Source: Bremerella volcania (lineage in GTDB: Bacteria; Planctomycetota; Planctomycetia; Pirellulales; Pirellulaceae). Taken from it: a DNA stretch of 64,000 bases. Location: contig NZ_CP036289.1 of the NCBI RefSeq assembly GCF_007748115.1, positions 4,216,001 to 4,280,000 on the forward strand, read 5' to 3'. The stretch's first letter is position 1. Each line of letters begins with the position of its first letter. The translations under genes and the position numbers were made by a program. Of the stretch, positions 38,861-47,352 are shown piece after piece. The notes beneath the pieces were generated by a model. That model saw only the letters and a program-made list of their open reading frames with translations, ran no database searches and was not told the origin of the DNA.

Positions 38861-39097
38861 ATGGAAACCAAACGCACCTGGATTCAGACCACGTTGTACT
38901 CCGGTCTCGGATGTCTAGCTCTGCTGGCCGGTACTGGTTGCCAAGTGGATGTCGGTGGACAGACACTTCCCAGCCCTTATTACATGAGCGACGACGTTCA
39001 GTACTATTCCGAAGGACCGGAATTCAAACTGCAACGTGAATCGGACGCCATGGAAGCCTACAAGGCGGAACAAGCGGCCCTCGAAGGCAACTACTAA
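38861..39097 (+). CDS. Small lipoprotein, 78 residues
   Basis: ATG 38861 gives a typical lipoprotein: a basic start (METKRTW), a hydrophobic core and the lipobox LLAGTGC near residue 27. The mature part of about 50 residues contains LPSPYYMSDDVQYYSEGPEF and an acidic/Lys helix at the end. An in-frame ATG at 38771 would place 30 unrelated residues before the signal peptide. It is probably anchored in the envelope. It is a single gene with its own terminator. No further function can be read, though small Tyr-rich lipoproteins of this look are common in planctomycetes. Confidence 0.8.
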   Translation: METKRTWIQTTLYSGLGCLALLAGTGCQVDVGGQTLPSPYYMSDDVQYYSEGPEFKLQRESDAMEAYKAEQAALEGNY

Positions 39098-39128
39098 GTC
39101 GCTTTCACGACAGAGCAAACAACACGGA

Positions 39129-39163
39129 GCACCGCGTTGCATTCACCCGGCAGCGCGGTGTTT
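39129..39163 (+). terminator. Terminator of the small lipoprotein gene
   Basis: Eleven-base stem CACCGCGTTGC/GCAGCGCGGTG with one T-G pair (39129-39139 with 39149-39159), nine-base loop and four T. Confidence 0.8.
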
Positions 39164-39221
39164 TGCTGCGCGCCCGGCTGAATCGAATTCAGTCACCCGA
39201 TCATGACTGGGCAACTGACCA

Positions 39222-40229
39222 CTAAATCTCTTTCCACTGCAAATAGTCACGTGCCCGTTCCATCAAGCAGTAGGCACAAACGACGTTATCCCAGCTGTGC
39301 TCTTTCCCCAGGATGTTCGCGGCGTTGACCTGTTCGACCTTTTGTCGCTGATCGTAGGCCAGGCTGAAACCAATGGAACCAGCGGCCTCATCCCCCTTGC
39401 GTTGGCTAGCCATCCGGTAAAAACGCAGGATTTTGTCCGCACTATTGAATGCACTGTACATGCGATCGATCACGTCAAGCGCCTGGCCGTTACGTCCGGT
39501 CGGGTAGATCGCGGAATACGTTACGCCAGCGGAAAACATGGCCACGCGATAACCATGCACATTGGTTTCATGCTCGGGAAGCACTCGACCGCGAAGCGAT
39601 CCGCCTGCCATTAAATGACACGCTCCCATGGCCACGCGCGAGCCCAAGCTGAACGCCGATATCGAGACCTGTTCTTCGGTTGGTATGGTCATGAGATACG
39701 ATGCCAGGTAATAGGCATCGTCGTCCGCTCGAACGGCATGTTGTCTAACTGTTTGCAGCGGTTTAGGTTCTTCCTGCGTCGGCCACGACCACATGACGTG
39801 GCGGATTTTCTGATCCATCGAAAGGTTCCGCGTCACTTCGTGGTACATCTCCCACCCGCGACGTTCGGCCCAATAGCTGCTCATCCAGTTACCATGGACG
39901 TAAATGCTGGTTAGTCCGCCAGGAGATGACGATTGCGTGAAGGTCTCCCAGTCGATCGAAACCCAGCCTTCCCCAGGCAGGTACTGCGAGACCTGAATTT
40001 TCTCGACTGGCAATTCCCACCCACAGCCTCCCGGCAGACAGCGAGTCGAGACTAGAAAGATCTCGTCGCCTGGGCGTGGTGTCTTGCACGCATAGCCGCA
40101 CGGATAACCGTCAATCGACTGACGAAACCCAGCCGATTCGGCAAAGAGGTTTGCGCAGAAAACCGACGACAACACGATGGCGAACAAACCAAAACGAATT
40201 GAGCAGGCAGGCAAAGCGTAAGCGTTCAT
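39222..40229 (-). CDS. Secreted alpha/beta-hydrolase-like protein
   Basis: Protein of 335 residues counted from ATG 40229; a TTG at 40268 in frame is an alternative. The signal peptide spans about residues 8-28 (FGLFAIVLSSVFCANLFA). The body has features of an alpha/beta hydrolase of the DUF900-like kind: an early strand and loop (YVHGNWMSSYWA) near residue 115 and a nucleophile elbow SAFSLGSRVAMG near residue 192, Ser in G/A-x-S-x-G form. A later His (in KEHSWDNVV) is a candidate base. It would be a periplasmic or exported esterase-like enzyme. Substrate unknown. Divergent from a small lipoprotein gene. Confidence 0.68.
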   Translation of the reverse strand: MNAYALPACSIRFGLFAIVLSSVFCANLFAESAGFRQSIDGYPCGYACKTPRPGDEIFLVSTRCLPGGCGWELPVEKIQVSQYLPGEGWVSIDWETFTQSSSPGGLTSIYVHGNWMSSYWAERRGWEMYHEVTRNLSMDQKIRHVMWSWPTQEEPKPLQTVRQHAVRADDDAYYLASYLMTIPTEEQVSISAFSLGSRVAMGACHLMAGGSLRGRVLPEHETNVHGYRVAMFSAGVTYSAIYPTGRNGQALDVIDRMYSAFNSADKILRFYRMASQRKGDEAAGSIGFSLAYDQRQKVEQVNAANILGKEHSWDNVVCAYCLMERARDYLQWKEI

Positions 40230-40318
40230 CAAAGTTGCTGGCTTGGGGGGAGTTTGGCGGTCACGCAATCCATCGCACCAACTCTACCATCTAAAAAGTG
40301 CGATGTGATGATTTTTTT

Positions 40319-40351
40319 CAACATTCAATGTTGCAGGAATTTCTCATGTTG
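40319..40351. promoter_or_regulatory. Operator-like palindrome in divergent promoter region
   Basis: CAACATTCAATGTTG at 40319-40333 is a perfect seven-base inverted repeat around one base. A further ATGTTG half-site is at 40346-40351, 18 bases after the first. It lies between the hydrolase gene (minus) and the lipoprotein gene (plus) and could bind a dimeric regulator. No regulator can be named. Confidence 0.35.
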
Positions 40352-40446
40352 AAGTTGCACATCGTTATTTATGGGGTAGTGTTTGGCAGCCAAATCTGTG
40401 CTTAGTTCATTTCCCCAGTCGCAACGTTCCCATGAGGAGAACTCCC

Positions 40447-40686
40447 ATGAAGCGCTTTACGCTACTACTGACGTGCGTGGCATTACTTGCCGCGACCGCC
40501 GGTTGCCGCTGCGGGGGTAATTTTTTCGGCGGTCGATCGAGCAACGATGGTTGCTGCGGACCGGTTGAAACAGTCGGCCCTGCAGTAACCACCTACGATC
40601 CTGCCATCTCGTACGACGGTTCGTACGGCGACGGCTCATCCGTGATCGTATCCCCGGAAACCGTTTTGCCGGCCCCTGCCCGCTAA
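40447..40686 (+). CDS. Small cysteine-containing lipoprotein, 79 residues
   Basis: ATG 40447 is preceded by GAGGAGA at 40434-40440, a strong ribosome-binding site that decides against the in-frame ATG 40432. The leader is hydrophobic and ends in lipobox ALLAATAGC near residue 19. The mature protein of about 60 residues has Cys-Arg-Cys directly after the lipid Cys and a further Cys pair (GCCGP), then Gly/Ser/Tyr-rich sequence (YDGSYGDGSS). Probably a surface-anchored structural peptide. It has its own strong terminator, so it is a single-gene unit. No family recognised. Confidence 0.82.
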   Translation: MKRFTLLLTCVALLAATAGCRCGGNFFGGRSSNDGCCGPVETVGPAVTTYDPAISYDGSYGDGSSVIVSPETVLPAPAR

Positions 40687-40730
40687 GCGGATCACCTTGA
40701 CCTAACATCAAGGGACACACGGTCAATTGG

Positions 40731-40774
40731 CCCCTTCAGTGTTGAGATCAACTCAATGCTGAGGGGGCTTTTTT
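40731..40774 (+). terminator. Terminator of the 79-residue lipoprotein gene
   Basis: Long stem: CCCCTTCAGTGTTGAG (40731-40746) pairs with CTCAATGCTGAGGGG with one bulge and wobble pairs, followed by six T from 40769. Confidence 0.9.
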
Positions 40775-41042
40775 GTTGGCTAAACCTCTCTTCGGACCAT
40801 TCATGGCCTAAGCCCCGGCTTATCTACACCAGTCCGCGCAACCAGTACGACTATCAAAACAGTTGCCGTACTTAGAACACCCCGGCAATCTACCAACTCT
40901 CAAGAATCGCTGCCCCAGATTACCCCGCCACGCACGGTCTGACTAAGATAGAGTAGAGAGCGGTGGGAGAAGGAGTGCTTGCCCGACGGTTCTTATGGAG
41001 GAGACGAACCCCCTTTCGATCTTCCAACCTCGCTTGTGTTTC
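40775..41042. other. Leader of the transglutaminase-like pair; nothing else recognised
   Basis: With the terminator above, 356 bases separate the lipoprotein stop from the next start. A purine-rich GGAGGAG at 40998-41004 follows an in-frame ATG at 40995, which leaves the true start of the next gene (40995 or 41043) open. No other element seen. Confidence 0.35.
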
Positions 41043-42008
41043 ATGCTCCGATCTACCATTGCCCTGCTCTTTTTATACGTCCTTTGTCCCCAAGTGGCAT
41101 GGGCTCAGTTCGAGAACGTCCAGCCGGACGAAGCTAAGTCTGCCACGGTTCTGGGAACGTCAAAAACGACGAAATACCAAGTCGGCGTGAAAATCGCAGC
41201 GGTCGGCGGCCCCTGTGGCGGGCTCACGGCGACCATCCCCGTACCAGCCGATTGGCCAGAACAATCGGTACGCCTGGCCGACGAACAGATTTCGCCAGAG
41301 ATTGGCAACGTGGGCTACCGCCTGGTGGAAGGAACCGTGAAAGAAATGATGATTACGGTTCCTCGCATCAATCCCGGACAAACAGCCGTCGCCGTCATTA
41401 CCGTCGAGGTCGAACGACGCTCGGCGGCACCACCGGAGGACACGTCCGGCCTGACGATTCCCAAGCGCCTTCCGCTGGCCATGCGACGCTACCTCGGATC
41501 GAGCCCTTACATCGAGTCACGCCACGGTGAGATCCGCCGCCAGGCCAACGAGATCATTGAAGACATCGATTCCGATTGGGAAAAGGTCGAAGCGATTTAC
41601 GACTGGGTTCGCGAGAACATTACCTTCACCTCAATGAAACCAACCAACGCCGTCACTGCCCTGCGCGAAAAGAAAGGGGACTTCGAAGACGTCACCGGCG
41701 TGTTCATTGCCCTCTGTCGTGCCGCGGACATCCCTGCTCGAACGGTGTGGATCCCCAGTTCCAGCTACGCTGAGTTCTACCTGGAAGACGCAGAAGGAGA
41801 AGGTCACTGGTATCCTTGCCGCGTCGCCGGCGACCGGGCATTCGGCGAAATGCCGGATCATCCAGTGATTCTGCAAAAGGGAGACAACTTCCGCGTCCCC
41901 GGTCGCAAGGATCCCGTTCGATTTGTCAATGAGAAACTAAGTGGCAAAGCCATCCGTGGCGGTGGCAAACCGAAGGTCGAATTCGTCCGCGAGGTGCTCG
42001 GTGGCTAA
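41043..42008 (+). CDS. Secreted transglutaminase-fold protein lacking catalytic Cys and His (pseudoenzyme)
   Basis: Protein of 321 residues from ATG 41043, starting with a signal peptide (LRSTIALLFLYVLCPQVAWAQ). An in-frame ATG at 40995 would add 16 residues. A beta-rich N-terminal domain is followed by a transglutaminase-like core (about residues 160-290), ending in the ILQKGDNFRVPG motif also found in the next gene. The catalytic positions differ: where the paralogue has GDCEE, this protein has GDFED (Phe214); where the paralogue has PGHCYPEF, it has PSSSYAEF (Ser240 for His). It overlaps the next gene by eight bases. It probably binds rather than cleaves or cross-links, perhaps as partner of the active paralogue. 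Confidence 0.85.
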   Translation: MLRSTIALLFLYVLCPQVAWAQFENVQPDEAKSATVLGTSKTTKYQVGVKIAAVGGPCGGLTATIPVPADWPEQSVRLADEQISPEIGNVGYRLVEGTVKEMMITVPRINPGQTAVAVITVEVERRSAAPPEDTSGLTIPKRLPLAMRRYLGSSPYIESRHGEIRRQANEIIEDIDSDWEKVEAIYDWVRENITFTSMKPTNAVTALREKKGDFEDVTGVFIALCRAADIPARTVWIPSSSYAEFYLEDAEGEGHWYPCRVAGDRAFGEMPDHPVILQKGDNFRVPGRKDPVRFVNEKLSGKAIRGGGKPKVEFVREVLGG

Positions 42009-42963
42009 GAATCTCTCTTACTCACTGGTGATCTTGTTGGCGATCTGTACTAATGCAATCGCCCAGTTCGGCCCGGTTGAAACCCCTGCCGCGCAGCTTG
42101 CCGATGGCGATACGTTTGAGACCGGGTTCACCTTACAAGTCTCTGGACAGGCACTGGGAGTCACGGCCACGTTTCCCGTTCCTACGAATTGGGAAGACCA
42201 ACAGGCCGAACTGGTGCATCAAGAGCTTCACCCCAACGGGGCGAACTTGCGGTTCGTCAATCTGGACGGCACGCGTCAGGCACGCGTCGATATTCCGCGC
42301 CTGTCCGGCGGCGATACCGCCAAGGTACTGCTTCGGTTTCGAGTTGCCCGAAAAGCCATCACCCCACCAAGTGAACCGCAACAATTGACGCTTCCCGCGA
42401 CCAAAGATCTGGATCGCGATCAACGCAAATACTTGCTACCCAGCCCGTTTGTCGAAAGCCGCGACGCGAAGATCACAGGCGTTGCCAACTCACTGGCGCT
42501 ACCCGATGCCACCCCCTGGGAGCAAGTGAAAGCTTATTACGACTTTGTGCACCAAAACGTGACTTACGAGAACGGCCCCATGAAGGGAGCCGTCGCTGCA
42601 CTGGATGAAGGTCGTGGAGACTGTGAAGAAATGACGACCTTGTTCGTCGCCCTCTGTCGTGCTGGTGAAGTTCCCGCGAGAACGGTTTGGGTGCCTGGTC
42701 ATTGCTACCCTGAATTCCTGACCAAGACCGACGACGGAACCGATCGCTGGGTGGCCGTCGAAATGACCGGTAACTGGCCATTCGGGCAATCGCCTGAGAA
42801 GCGACCGATCCTGCAAAAGGGAGACAACTTCCGCATACCAGGAAGTCGAAAACCGCAGCATTACGTCAAGCAAGAACTTGCCATTCGCGACTACAAGGGG
42901 TCAACGCCCCCGGTAGTCACTTGGTTACCCACGCCCGGGAAAGACCCCCCCCAGGCAAATTAG
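42001..42963 (+). CDS. Secreted transglutaminase-like protein, catalytic residues intact
   Basis: Protein of 320 residues from GTG 42001, which overlaps the stop of the preceding paralogue; this start yields a clean signal peptide (SYSLVILLAICTNAIAQ). The core carries Cys208 in RGDCEEMTTLFVALCR, His234 in PGHCYPEF and an acidic residue (Glu254) in RWVAVEM as the third member. The shared ILQKGDNFRIPG motif lies at 270-281. Bacterial members of this fold are often proteases or amidases rather than cross-linking enzymes. Tandem duplication with the inactive paralogue is evident from common length, domain order and motifs. Exported; substrate unknown. Confidence 0.88.
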   Translation: MAKNLSYSLVILLAICTNAIAQFGPVETPAAQLADGDTFETGFTLQVSGQALGVTATFPVPTNWEDQQAELVHQELHPNGANLRFVNLDGTRQARVDIPRLSGGDTAKVLLRFRVARKAITPPSEPQQLTLPATKDLDRDQRKYLLPSPFVESRDAKITGVANSLALPDATPWEQVKAYYDFVHQNVTYENGPMKGAVAALDEGRGDCEEMTTLFVALCRAGEVPARTVWVPGHCYPEFLTKTDDGTDRWVAVEMTGNWPFGQSPEKRPILQKGDNFRIPGSRKPQHYVKQELAIRDYKGSTPPVVTWLPTPGKDPPQAN

Positions 42964-42965
42964 GC

Positions 42966-43475
42966 TTACTTTTTCTTAAGCGCGGTGAGAATCTCTTCCC
43001 CCAACGCACGATCTGGTTTGGTCCCTTCCAGGATTGCCGTGATTTTGCCTTCTTCGTCCAGGACGTATGCATCGAAGCCTTCGGTACTGTAGGCACCGGT
43101 CTTTTCGGCTTCCAGATCCAGCGCGAATGGCATGGTCGCCTTGGTGCGCTCGCGAATCTTCTTAAGGCCGTCCGAACCCGTCGCTTCTTCTCGCCAGATG
43201 ATCAGCAGTTCGGCACCGGCATCTTTAATGGCGTCATAATTCTTCTGCAAGTCGACCACTTGCTTCATGCAGAACGGACACCAGTTGGCACGATTAAACG
43301 TGATCACCAGCTTCTTTCCTTTGAAGTCCGTCAGGTTGATCGTGTCGGCCCCTTCTCCACTCAGGGAGAACTCAGGAGCCTTATCCCCGACTTTCAACTC
43401 GTCAGCCATGATCGGCGATGCCAAGACTGCAATGGCAAGAACGCTGAGGCTAGTAATAATCCATTTGGCAAACAT
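42966..43475 (-). CDS. Secreted redoxin/peroxiredoxin-like protein (AhpC/TSA family)
   Basis: Protein of 169 residues. Signal peptide (hydrophobic residues 6-20, processing near IMADEL). The redoxin domain starts with VGDKAPEFSLSG, and the active site is NRANWCPFCMKQ with Cys66 and Cys69. A CxxC of this kind suits a thiol-disulfide reductase or a peroxiredoxin of the PrxQ/bacterioferritin-comigratory type. It would act outside the cytoplasm on thiols or peroxides. Its stop lies two bases from the convergent transglutaminase gene. Family firm, precise activity open. Confidence 0.88.
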   Translation of the reverse strand: MFAKWIITSLSVLAIAVLASPIMADELKVGDKAPEFSLSGEGADTINLTDFKGKKLVITFNRANWCPFCMKQVVDLQKNYDAIKDAGAELLIIWREEATGSDGLKKIRERTKATMPFALDLEAEKTGAYSTEGFDAYVLDEEGKITAILEGTKPDRALGEEILTALKKK

Positions 43476-43571
43476 GGAAGACTCTCCTGTGTTTGAGGAA
43501 GTGGAAGGGTAAGTTCCATTATAGAGTTACACCCATGCCACTTTCGAACCGTGCCGTGGCTCACTTCCAAC

Positions 43572-43604
43572 AAAAAAAGCCACGGATATTCATCATCCGT
43601 GGCT
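43572..43604 (-). terminator. Terminator of the TlpA-type lipoprotein gene
   Basis: On the minus strand a perfect ten-base stem AGCCACGGAT/ATCCGTGGCT (43604-43595 with 43587-43578) is followed by seven T (43578-43572), 37 bases after the stop at 43641. Confidence 0.88.
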
Positions 43605-43640
43605 TTCGATCGTGTCTAGTGACTTGAAGGCGCTGCGTTA

Positions 43641-45539
43641 TTAACGGACAACCTTCAGGCTTACGTCCGCATCGGCAGTGGACGGAACTTGTTGCGGGGG
43701 CGACACTTGGCCGCGACCGGCAGGTGCCGTGGCCCCTGGCACCTGCTGCATGACGCCCACACTCGGATTGGACAGAGATCGAACGCCGCCAGCCCCTTGG
43801 TTCAGGACACTTTGCAGGAGTTCTTCCAGGCGTTCGCCACGCGGATTGATTTCGACGACCGTTCCGTCCGGACCAACGAAGACCAGGAACGGCAAGGCCT
43901 CGACGCCGCAGCGCTGGGCGTTGGGATCCCCGAAACCGGTGTTGTCCGGGTCGGCGCTGATCACCGTCGGCCAAGGCAGGGCATTGCTTTGGAAGAACGC
44001 ACTACGAGCACGCGGATCGTCGTCCAGATTGACGCTGACCACCTCAAAGCCCTTGGCACGGTACTTCTGATAGACCTGCTTGATGTTTTCCATTTCTTCG
44101 ATGCAGATGGGACACCAGGTCGCCCAGAAGTCGACCAGAACCCACTTCCCTTTGTACTGGCTCCAGTCGAAAGGGGTGCCGTTCAAGTTGTTGCCTTCGA
44201 CAACGAATGGCTTGGCGATCAGGCCCGTGCGTTTTTCAGCGTTGGAAACCGAAACCTTCACCGACTCGACAACCTGCGGATCAGGGTGATTGCCGTAGAA
44301 CTCAAGCATCAGGTTGGCCAGCTTACGAGCCAACTGCATCTTGCGGTAATCTTCCATCTGCATTTCGATGGTCGAGAGCATTTGCAGTGGTTCAAGATCT
44401 TCCTTCGGCTTGGTGGCAATCCATGCTCGGACAGCAGCGATCAGTTGATCCTCGGCGGCTTCGTTACCATTGGCGGCGGCCATCATCGTACCGAGGATTT
44501 TGTACTGCATGATCATGTCGTCCAACTCGGCGGCACGGGCAGCGAGCTTCTCGTCCTTGGCCCCAGTGAAGGAATTCTTCATCATCGTCAATATCGAAAC
44601 GGCTTCGTTGGTATGTCCCATCCGGGCAAAGACCGTCGCTGCGTTTTCAGCGACACCGAAGTGCATGATGTCGGCGTTGGGATCCTCGATGATATATCGC
44701 GCGTCTTCCAGCACAGGCTGAAACAGCGAAGGTTCTCCGGCAGCAAATTGAGCCAACATCTGCTCAAAGAGGAACAAGCGAGCAAAACGCGAGACCTCCG
44801 GATCGTTCGATTGGGCAATGTTCTGAGCAAATTGAATGCGTTCCTGGCGAATCTGCTCTGCTTGATTCGGAAGAATCTGAATCAACATTTCGTACGCATT
44901 GAATTTGAACTGAACCGCGTTGCGACGCTCTTCGGAAGTGGCTCCCTGGCTGACCAGTAGTTTGTCGGCGGCCGTGATCACGTTGGAATAAACCTTGGTC
45001 GCAAACTGACGCAGCTCCTGGGGCGTGGCGTTATCGGGAAACGGAACGGCCGTCAGGTTGTTCATGTAGGTCAACAGTTCCGTGGGCGTTCCGTCTGGCA
45101 CGTTGTCCAGGTTCATCTCGGCCGCCAGTTCGGCTGCCGTAAGCGGCGGTGGAAGTTCGGGCTGACCGGCGGCGGGGTTCCCGCCGGCATTAATCTGCAT
45201 CTCCGCAGCACCCTGGGCCGCCATGTTCGCAGCCTGAGCACCACCAGCTTGTGGCTGCTGAGTGGAAGTTAACTGAGCCGGAGTCGTACGCTGCGTTGCC
45301 GCAGCCGTGGCGGGATTGGCCGGGGCTTCTACAGAACTGGAAGCGGTGACCTCAACAGCAGGCTGATGAATCGGAGCCGGAGTGGAAGCCGGTGCCGATG
45401 CCGCAGGGTTACCCGATTGTTCAATACTCACCGCTGGTGGATTCGCTTCACCGCCGCCGCAACCGGCCAAAGTCAGTCCAGCAGAAGCCGCAAATACCGC
45501 GGACCAGCAACACTTGTTCAGCAACACTCGAACTCGCAT
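43641..45539 (-). CDS. Lipoprotein with C-terminal TlpA/thioredoxin domain
   Basis: Protein of 632 residues. ATG 45539 is chosen because AGGAAG (45551-45546) precedes it and the protein then starts with a lipoprotein signal (lipobox LTLAGC, followed by Gly-Gly-Gly). Residues about 30-130 are Ala/Pro/Gln-rich and low complexity. Residues 135-435 are helical, TPR-like and of unknown role. A TlpA-type thioredoxin domain follows with WATWCPIC (Cys476, Cys479) and cis-Pro in EALPFLVF. A 50-residue Pro/Gln tail ends the chain. It probably reduces disulfides of envelope proteins, relevant to the Cys-rich lipoproteins of this window. Single gene with a terminator. Confidence 0.88.
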   Translation of the reverse strand: MRVRVLLNKCCWSAVFAASAGLTLAGCGGGEANPPAVSIEQSGNPAASAPASTPAPIHQPAVEVTASSSVEAPANPATAAATQRTTPAQLTSTQQPQAGGAQAANMAAQGAAEMQINAGGNPAAGQPELPPPLTAAELAAEMNLDNVPDGTPTELLTYMNNLTAVPFPDNATPQELRQFATKVYSNVITAADKLLVSQGATSEERRNAVQFKFNAYEMLIQILPNQAEQIRQERIQFAQNIAQSNDPEVSRFARLFLFEQMLAQFAAGEPSLFQPVLEDARYIIEDPNADIMHFGVAENAATVFARMGHTNEAVSILTMMKNSFTGAKDEKLAARAAELDDMIMQYKILGTMMAAANGNEAAEDQLIAAVRAWIATKPKEDLEPLQMLSTIEMQMEDYRKMQLARKLANLMLEFYGNHPDPQVVESVKVSVSNAEKRTGLIAKPFVVEGNNLNGTPFDWSQYKGKWVLVDFWATWCPICIEEMENIKQVYQKYRAKGFEVVSVNLDDDPRARSAFFQSNALPWPTVISADPDNTGFGDPNAQRCGVEALPFLVFVGPDGTVVEINPRGERLEELLQSVLNQGAGGVRSLSNPSVGVMQQVPGATAPAGRGQVSPPQQVPSTADADVSLKVVR

Positions 45540-45691
45540 GGAACACTTCCTGATGAAATTTCTCGGATCCTTTCCGATTGCCCACGGAAAGTCGCGGCGG
45601 GATTGTAAAACAATCGCCAATTGGACACAGCGCCGATTTCAGACGATTCTGCTGGCAACTACCCACCGAGAAAGGGGGCGAGTTTGACGTT

Positions 45692-46489
45692 TCAGTGAAC
45701 GCTAGCGTCGTCAAATTGCCCGCTGAAGATAGTCCGGCCGCCATCCACCGGCAAACAAACCCCGGTCACGAAGGGACTTTCCACCAGGAATTGAACCGCC
45801 TGAGCAACATCCTCCGGCTCTCCCAGTCGCTTGACGAGCGTCGCATCGATTGCCGCTTGACGTTTGACTTCGCCGGCGTCTTCCGGCAAAAGAACCTGCC
45901 CTGGCAACACGGCATTCACGCGAATAGCCGGATTCTCAGCAGCCAGGTCGATGGCCAAACTCTTGGTAAGCGTAACAAGCGCCCCTTTACTGGCAATGTA
46001 CGCCGAGAACCCTTTGGCCGGACGCTGCACCGACCAGTCGGCGATGTTCACGATCGCCCCACCGGTGGCCTGCTCCTTCATTCGCTGAGCAACGAAGCGA
46101 CTGCAGCTGAGGACCGCAAACGTGTTCACCTGAAACAACGATTCGACGTCTTCGGAAGTTAACTCATCGAGCGGCGTCGGAAAGAAGATGGACGCCGAGT
46201 TGACCAACACGTCGATTCGACCGAAGTAAAAGTGAACCTTATCCACCATGTCCTTGATGGAATCTTCTCGAGATAGGTCCGCCTTGAATGCACTGGCCTC
46301 GATCCCCTGCTCTTTCAAGCTCTCGGCAAAGCGTTTTGCCTCGTCGATCGATGTATTGGCATGAACGGCGATTCGATAGCCGCAATCGGCGAGATGCTGC
46401 GCGATCACCCGCCCGACACGTTTCGCACCACCGGTAACCAGGGCAACAGGACGAACGTCGCCGAATGTTCTTTGCTTGCCGTTGATCAT
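45692..46489 (-). CDS. Short-chain dehydrogenase, pteridine-reductase-like (FolM/PTR1 type)
   Basis: Protein of 265 residues. The start ATG at 46489 overlaps the stop of the upstream gene (ATGA), so an earlier in-frame ATG at 46546 is rejected. The cofactor motif is TGGAKRVG (residues 19-26), the TGxxxRxG variant that marks pteridine reductases and predicts NADPH use. The catalytic Tyr-x-x-x-Lys lies in SAYIASKGA, with Ser and Asn residues earlier (LVNSAS). The C-terminus has the SDR substrate loop and the usual PVDGG. Possible reaction: reduction of dihydrobiopterin or dihydromonapterin. Third gene of an operon with a LOG-family protein and a beta-CASP nuclease. Confidence 0.85.
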   Translation of the reverse strand: MINGKQRTFGDVRPVALVTGGAKRVGRVIAQHLADCGYRIAVHANTSIDEAKRFAESLKEQGIEASAFKADLSREDSIKDMVDKVHFYFGRIDVLVNSASIFFPTPLDELTSEDVESLFQVNTFAVLSCSRFVAQRMKEQATGGAIVNIADWSVQRPAKGFSAYIASKGALVTLTKSLAIDLAAENPAIRVNAVLPGQVLLPEDAGEVKRQAAIDATLVKRLGEPEDVAQAVQFLVESPFVTGVCLPVDGGRTIFSGQFDDASVH

Positions 46490-47352
46490 GGGGCGATCAC
46501 CTTGGCTTCCGGATTCGCTTCGTGGAACTTCTGAATGATCTTCCAAGCCTCCGTTGGCGAGTCGGCAAAGCTGAGCAGTTCCAGATGCTCATCCCGAATA
46601 ACCGCTTCGTCGGCCAGGAATTCGAAATTGATGGCCTGCTTCCAGTATTCTCTACCATACAAAATGATGGGGATGGCTTGCATCCGGTCGGTCTGGCGAA
46701 GAGTCAATGCGTCGAACAATTCATCGAACGTTCCGAAACCTCCGGGAAACACGACCAAGGCCTTGGCTCGCATCAGGAAGTGCATCTTCCGCATCGCGAA
46801 ATAATGAAACATAAAGCACAAGCCTGGCGTAATATACGGGTTAGGATGTTGTTCTTCCGGCAACGTTATGTTGAGCCCAATGCTCGGGGCTCCCACGTCA
46901 TGGGCCCCGCGATTACCCGCTTCCATAATGCCGGGCCCCCCCCCAGTGACGATCACATAATCGTAACGATCGTTGTTGTACGAGTGCCGTGAAACAAGCG
47001 AGGCGAAGTCACGTGCCTCGTCGTAATACCTCGATTTGGCCAATTGCCGTTCGGCTCGGTGGATCGCACGTTCCAACTCCGGGCGGCCTCCTTCTCGCTC
47101 TCGCTGATGCCTCAGCTTGTCGAGGTGCTCTTGAGCCTTCGACTGTTCGACGATCTGCGTTCCTCCGAACAGGATGATCGTCGAGTTGATCTTTTTTCGC
47201 CGCAGATACAACTCAGGCTTGGTGTACTCCAACTGCATCCGTAGGCCGCGCATTTCCTCGCTCTGGAGGAAATCGGTATCCAATTCTGGCAGGACATAGC
47301 TGGGGGAATTTACTATTTGCTCTAGGTTTTCTTGTTCTTGGGGGTTCATCAT
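46486..47352 (-). CDS. LOG-family protein (TIGR00730, lysine decarboxylase-like fold)
   Basis: Protein of 288 residues. ATG 47352 overlaps the stop of the upstream nuclease gene (ATGA at 47352-47349) and has AGGAG five bases before it, so the in-frame extension to 47505 is rejected. LOG-family motifs are visible: TGGGPGIMEAGNRGA near residue 140 and PGGFGTFDE near residue 205. The family includes cytokinin-activating nucleoside 5-prime-monophosphate phosphoribohydrolases and related nucleotide hydrolases. The extra N-terminal ~90 residues are charged and helical. Middle gene of a coupled three-gene operon. Exact nucleotide substrate unknown. Confidence 0.9.
   Translation of the reverse strand: MMNPQEQENLEQIVNSPSYVLPELDTDFLQSEEMRGLRMQLEYTKPELYLRRKKINSTIILFGGTQIVEQSKAQEHLDKLRHQREREGGRPELERAIHRAERQLAKSRYYDEARDFASLVSRHSYNNDRYDYVIVTGGGPGIMEAGNRGAHDVGAPSIGLNITLPEEQHPNPYITPGLCFMFHYFAMRKMHFLMRAKALVVFPGGFGTFDELFDALTLRQTDRMQAIPIILYGREYWKQAINFEFLADEAVIRDEHLELLSFADSPTEAWKIIQKFHEANPEAKVIAP

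Noticed and set aside
43689-44960. Plus-strand open frame of 423 codons opposite the TlpA lipoprotein
   Set aside because: The minus-strand gene has a lipobox, a ribosome-binding site, a thioredoxin motif and a terminator; the plus frame has none.
46490-46546. N-terminal extension of the SDR gene
   Set aside because: The ATGA overlap at 46489 and the usual SDR start position favour the shorter protein.
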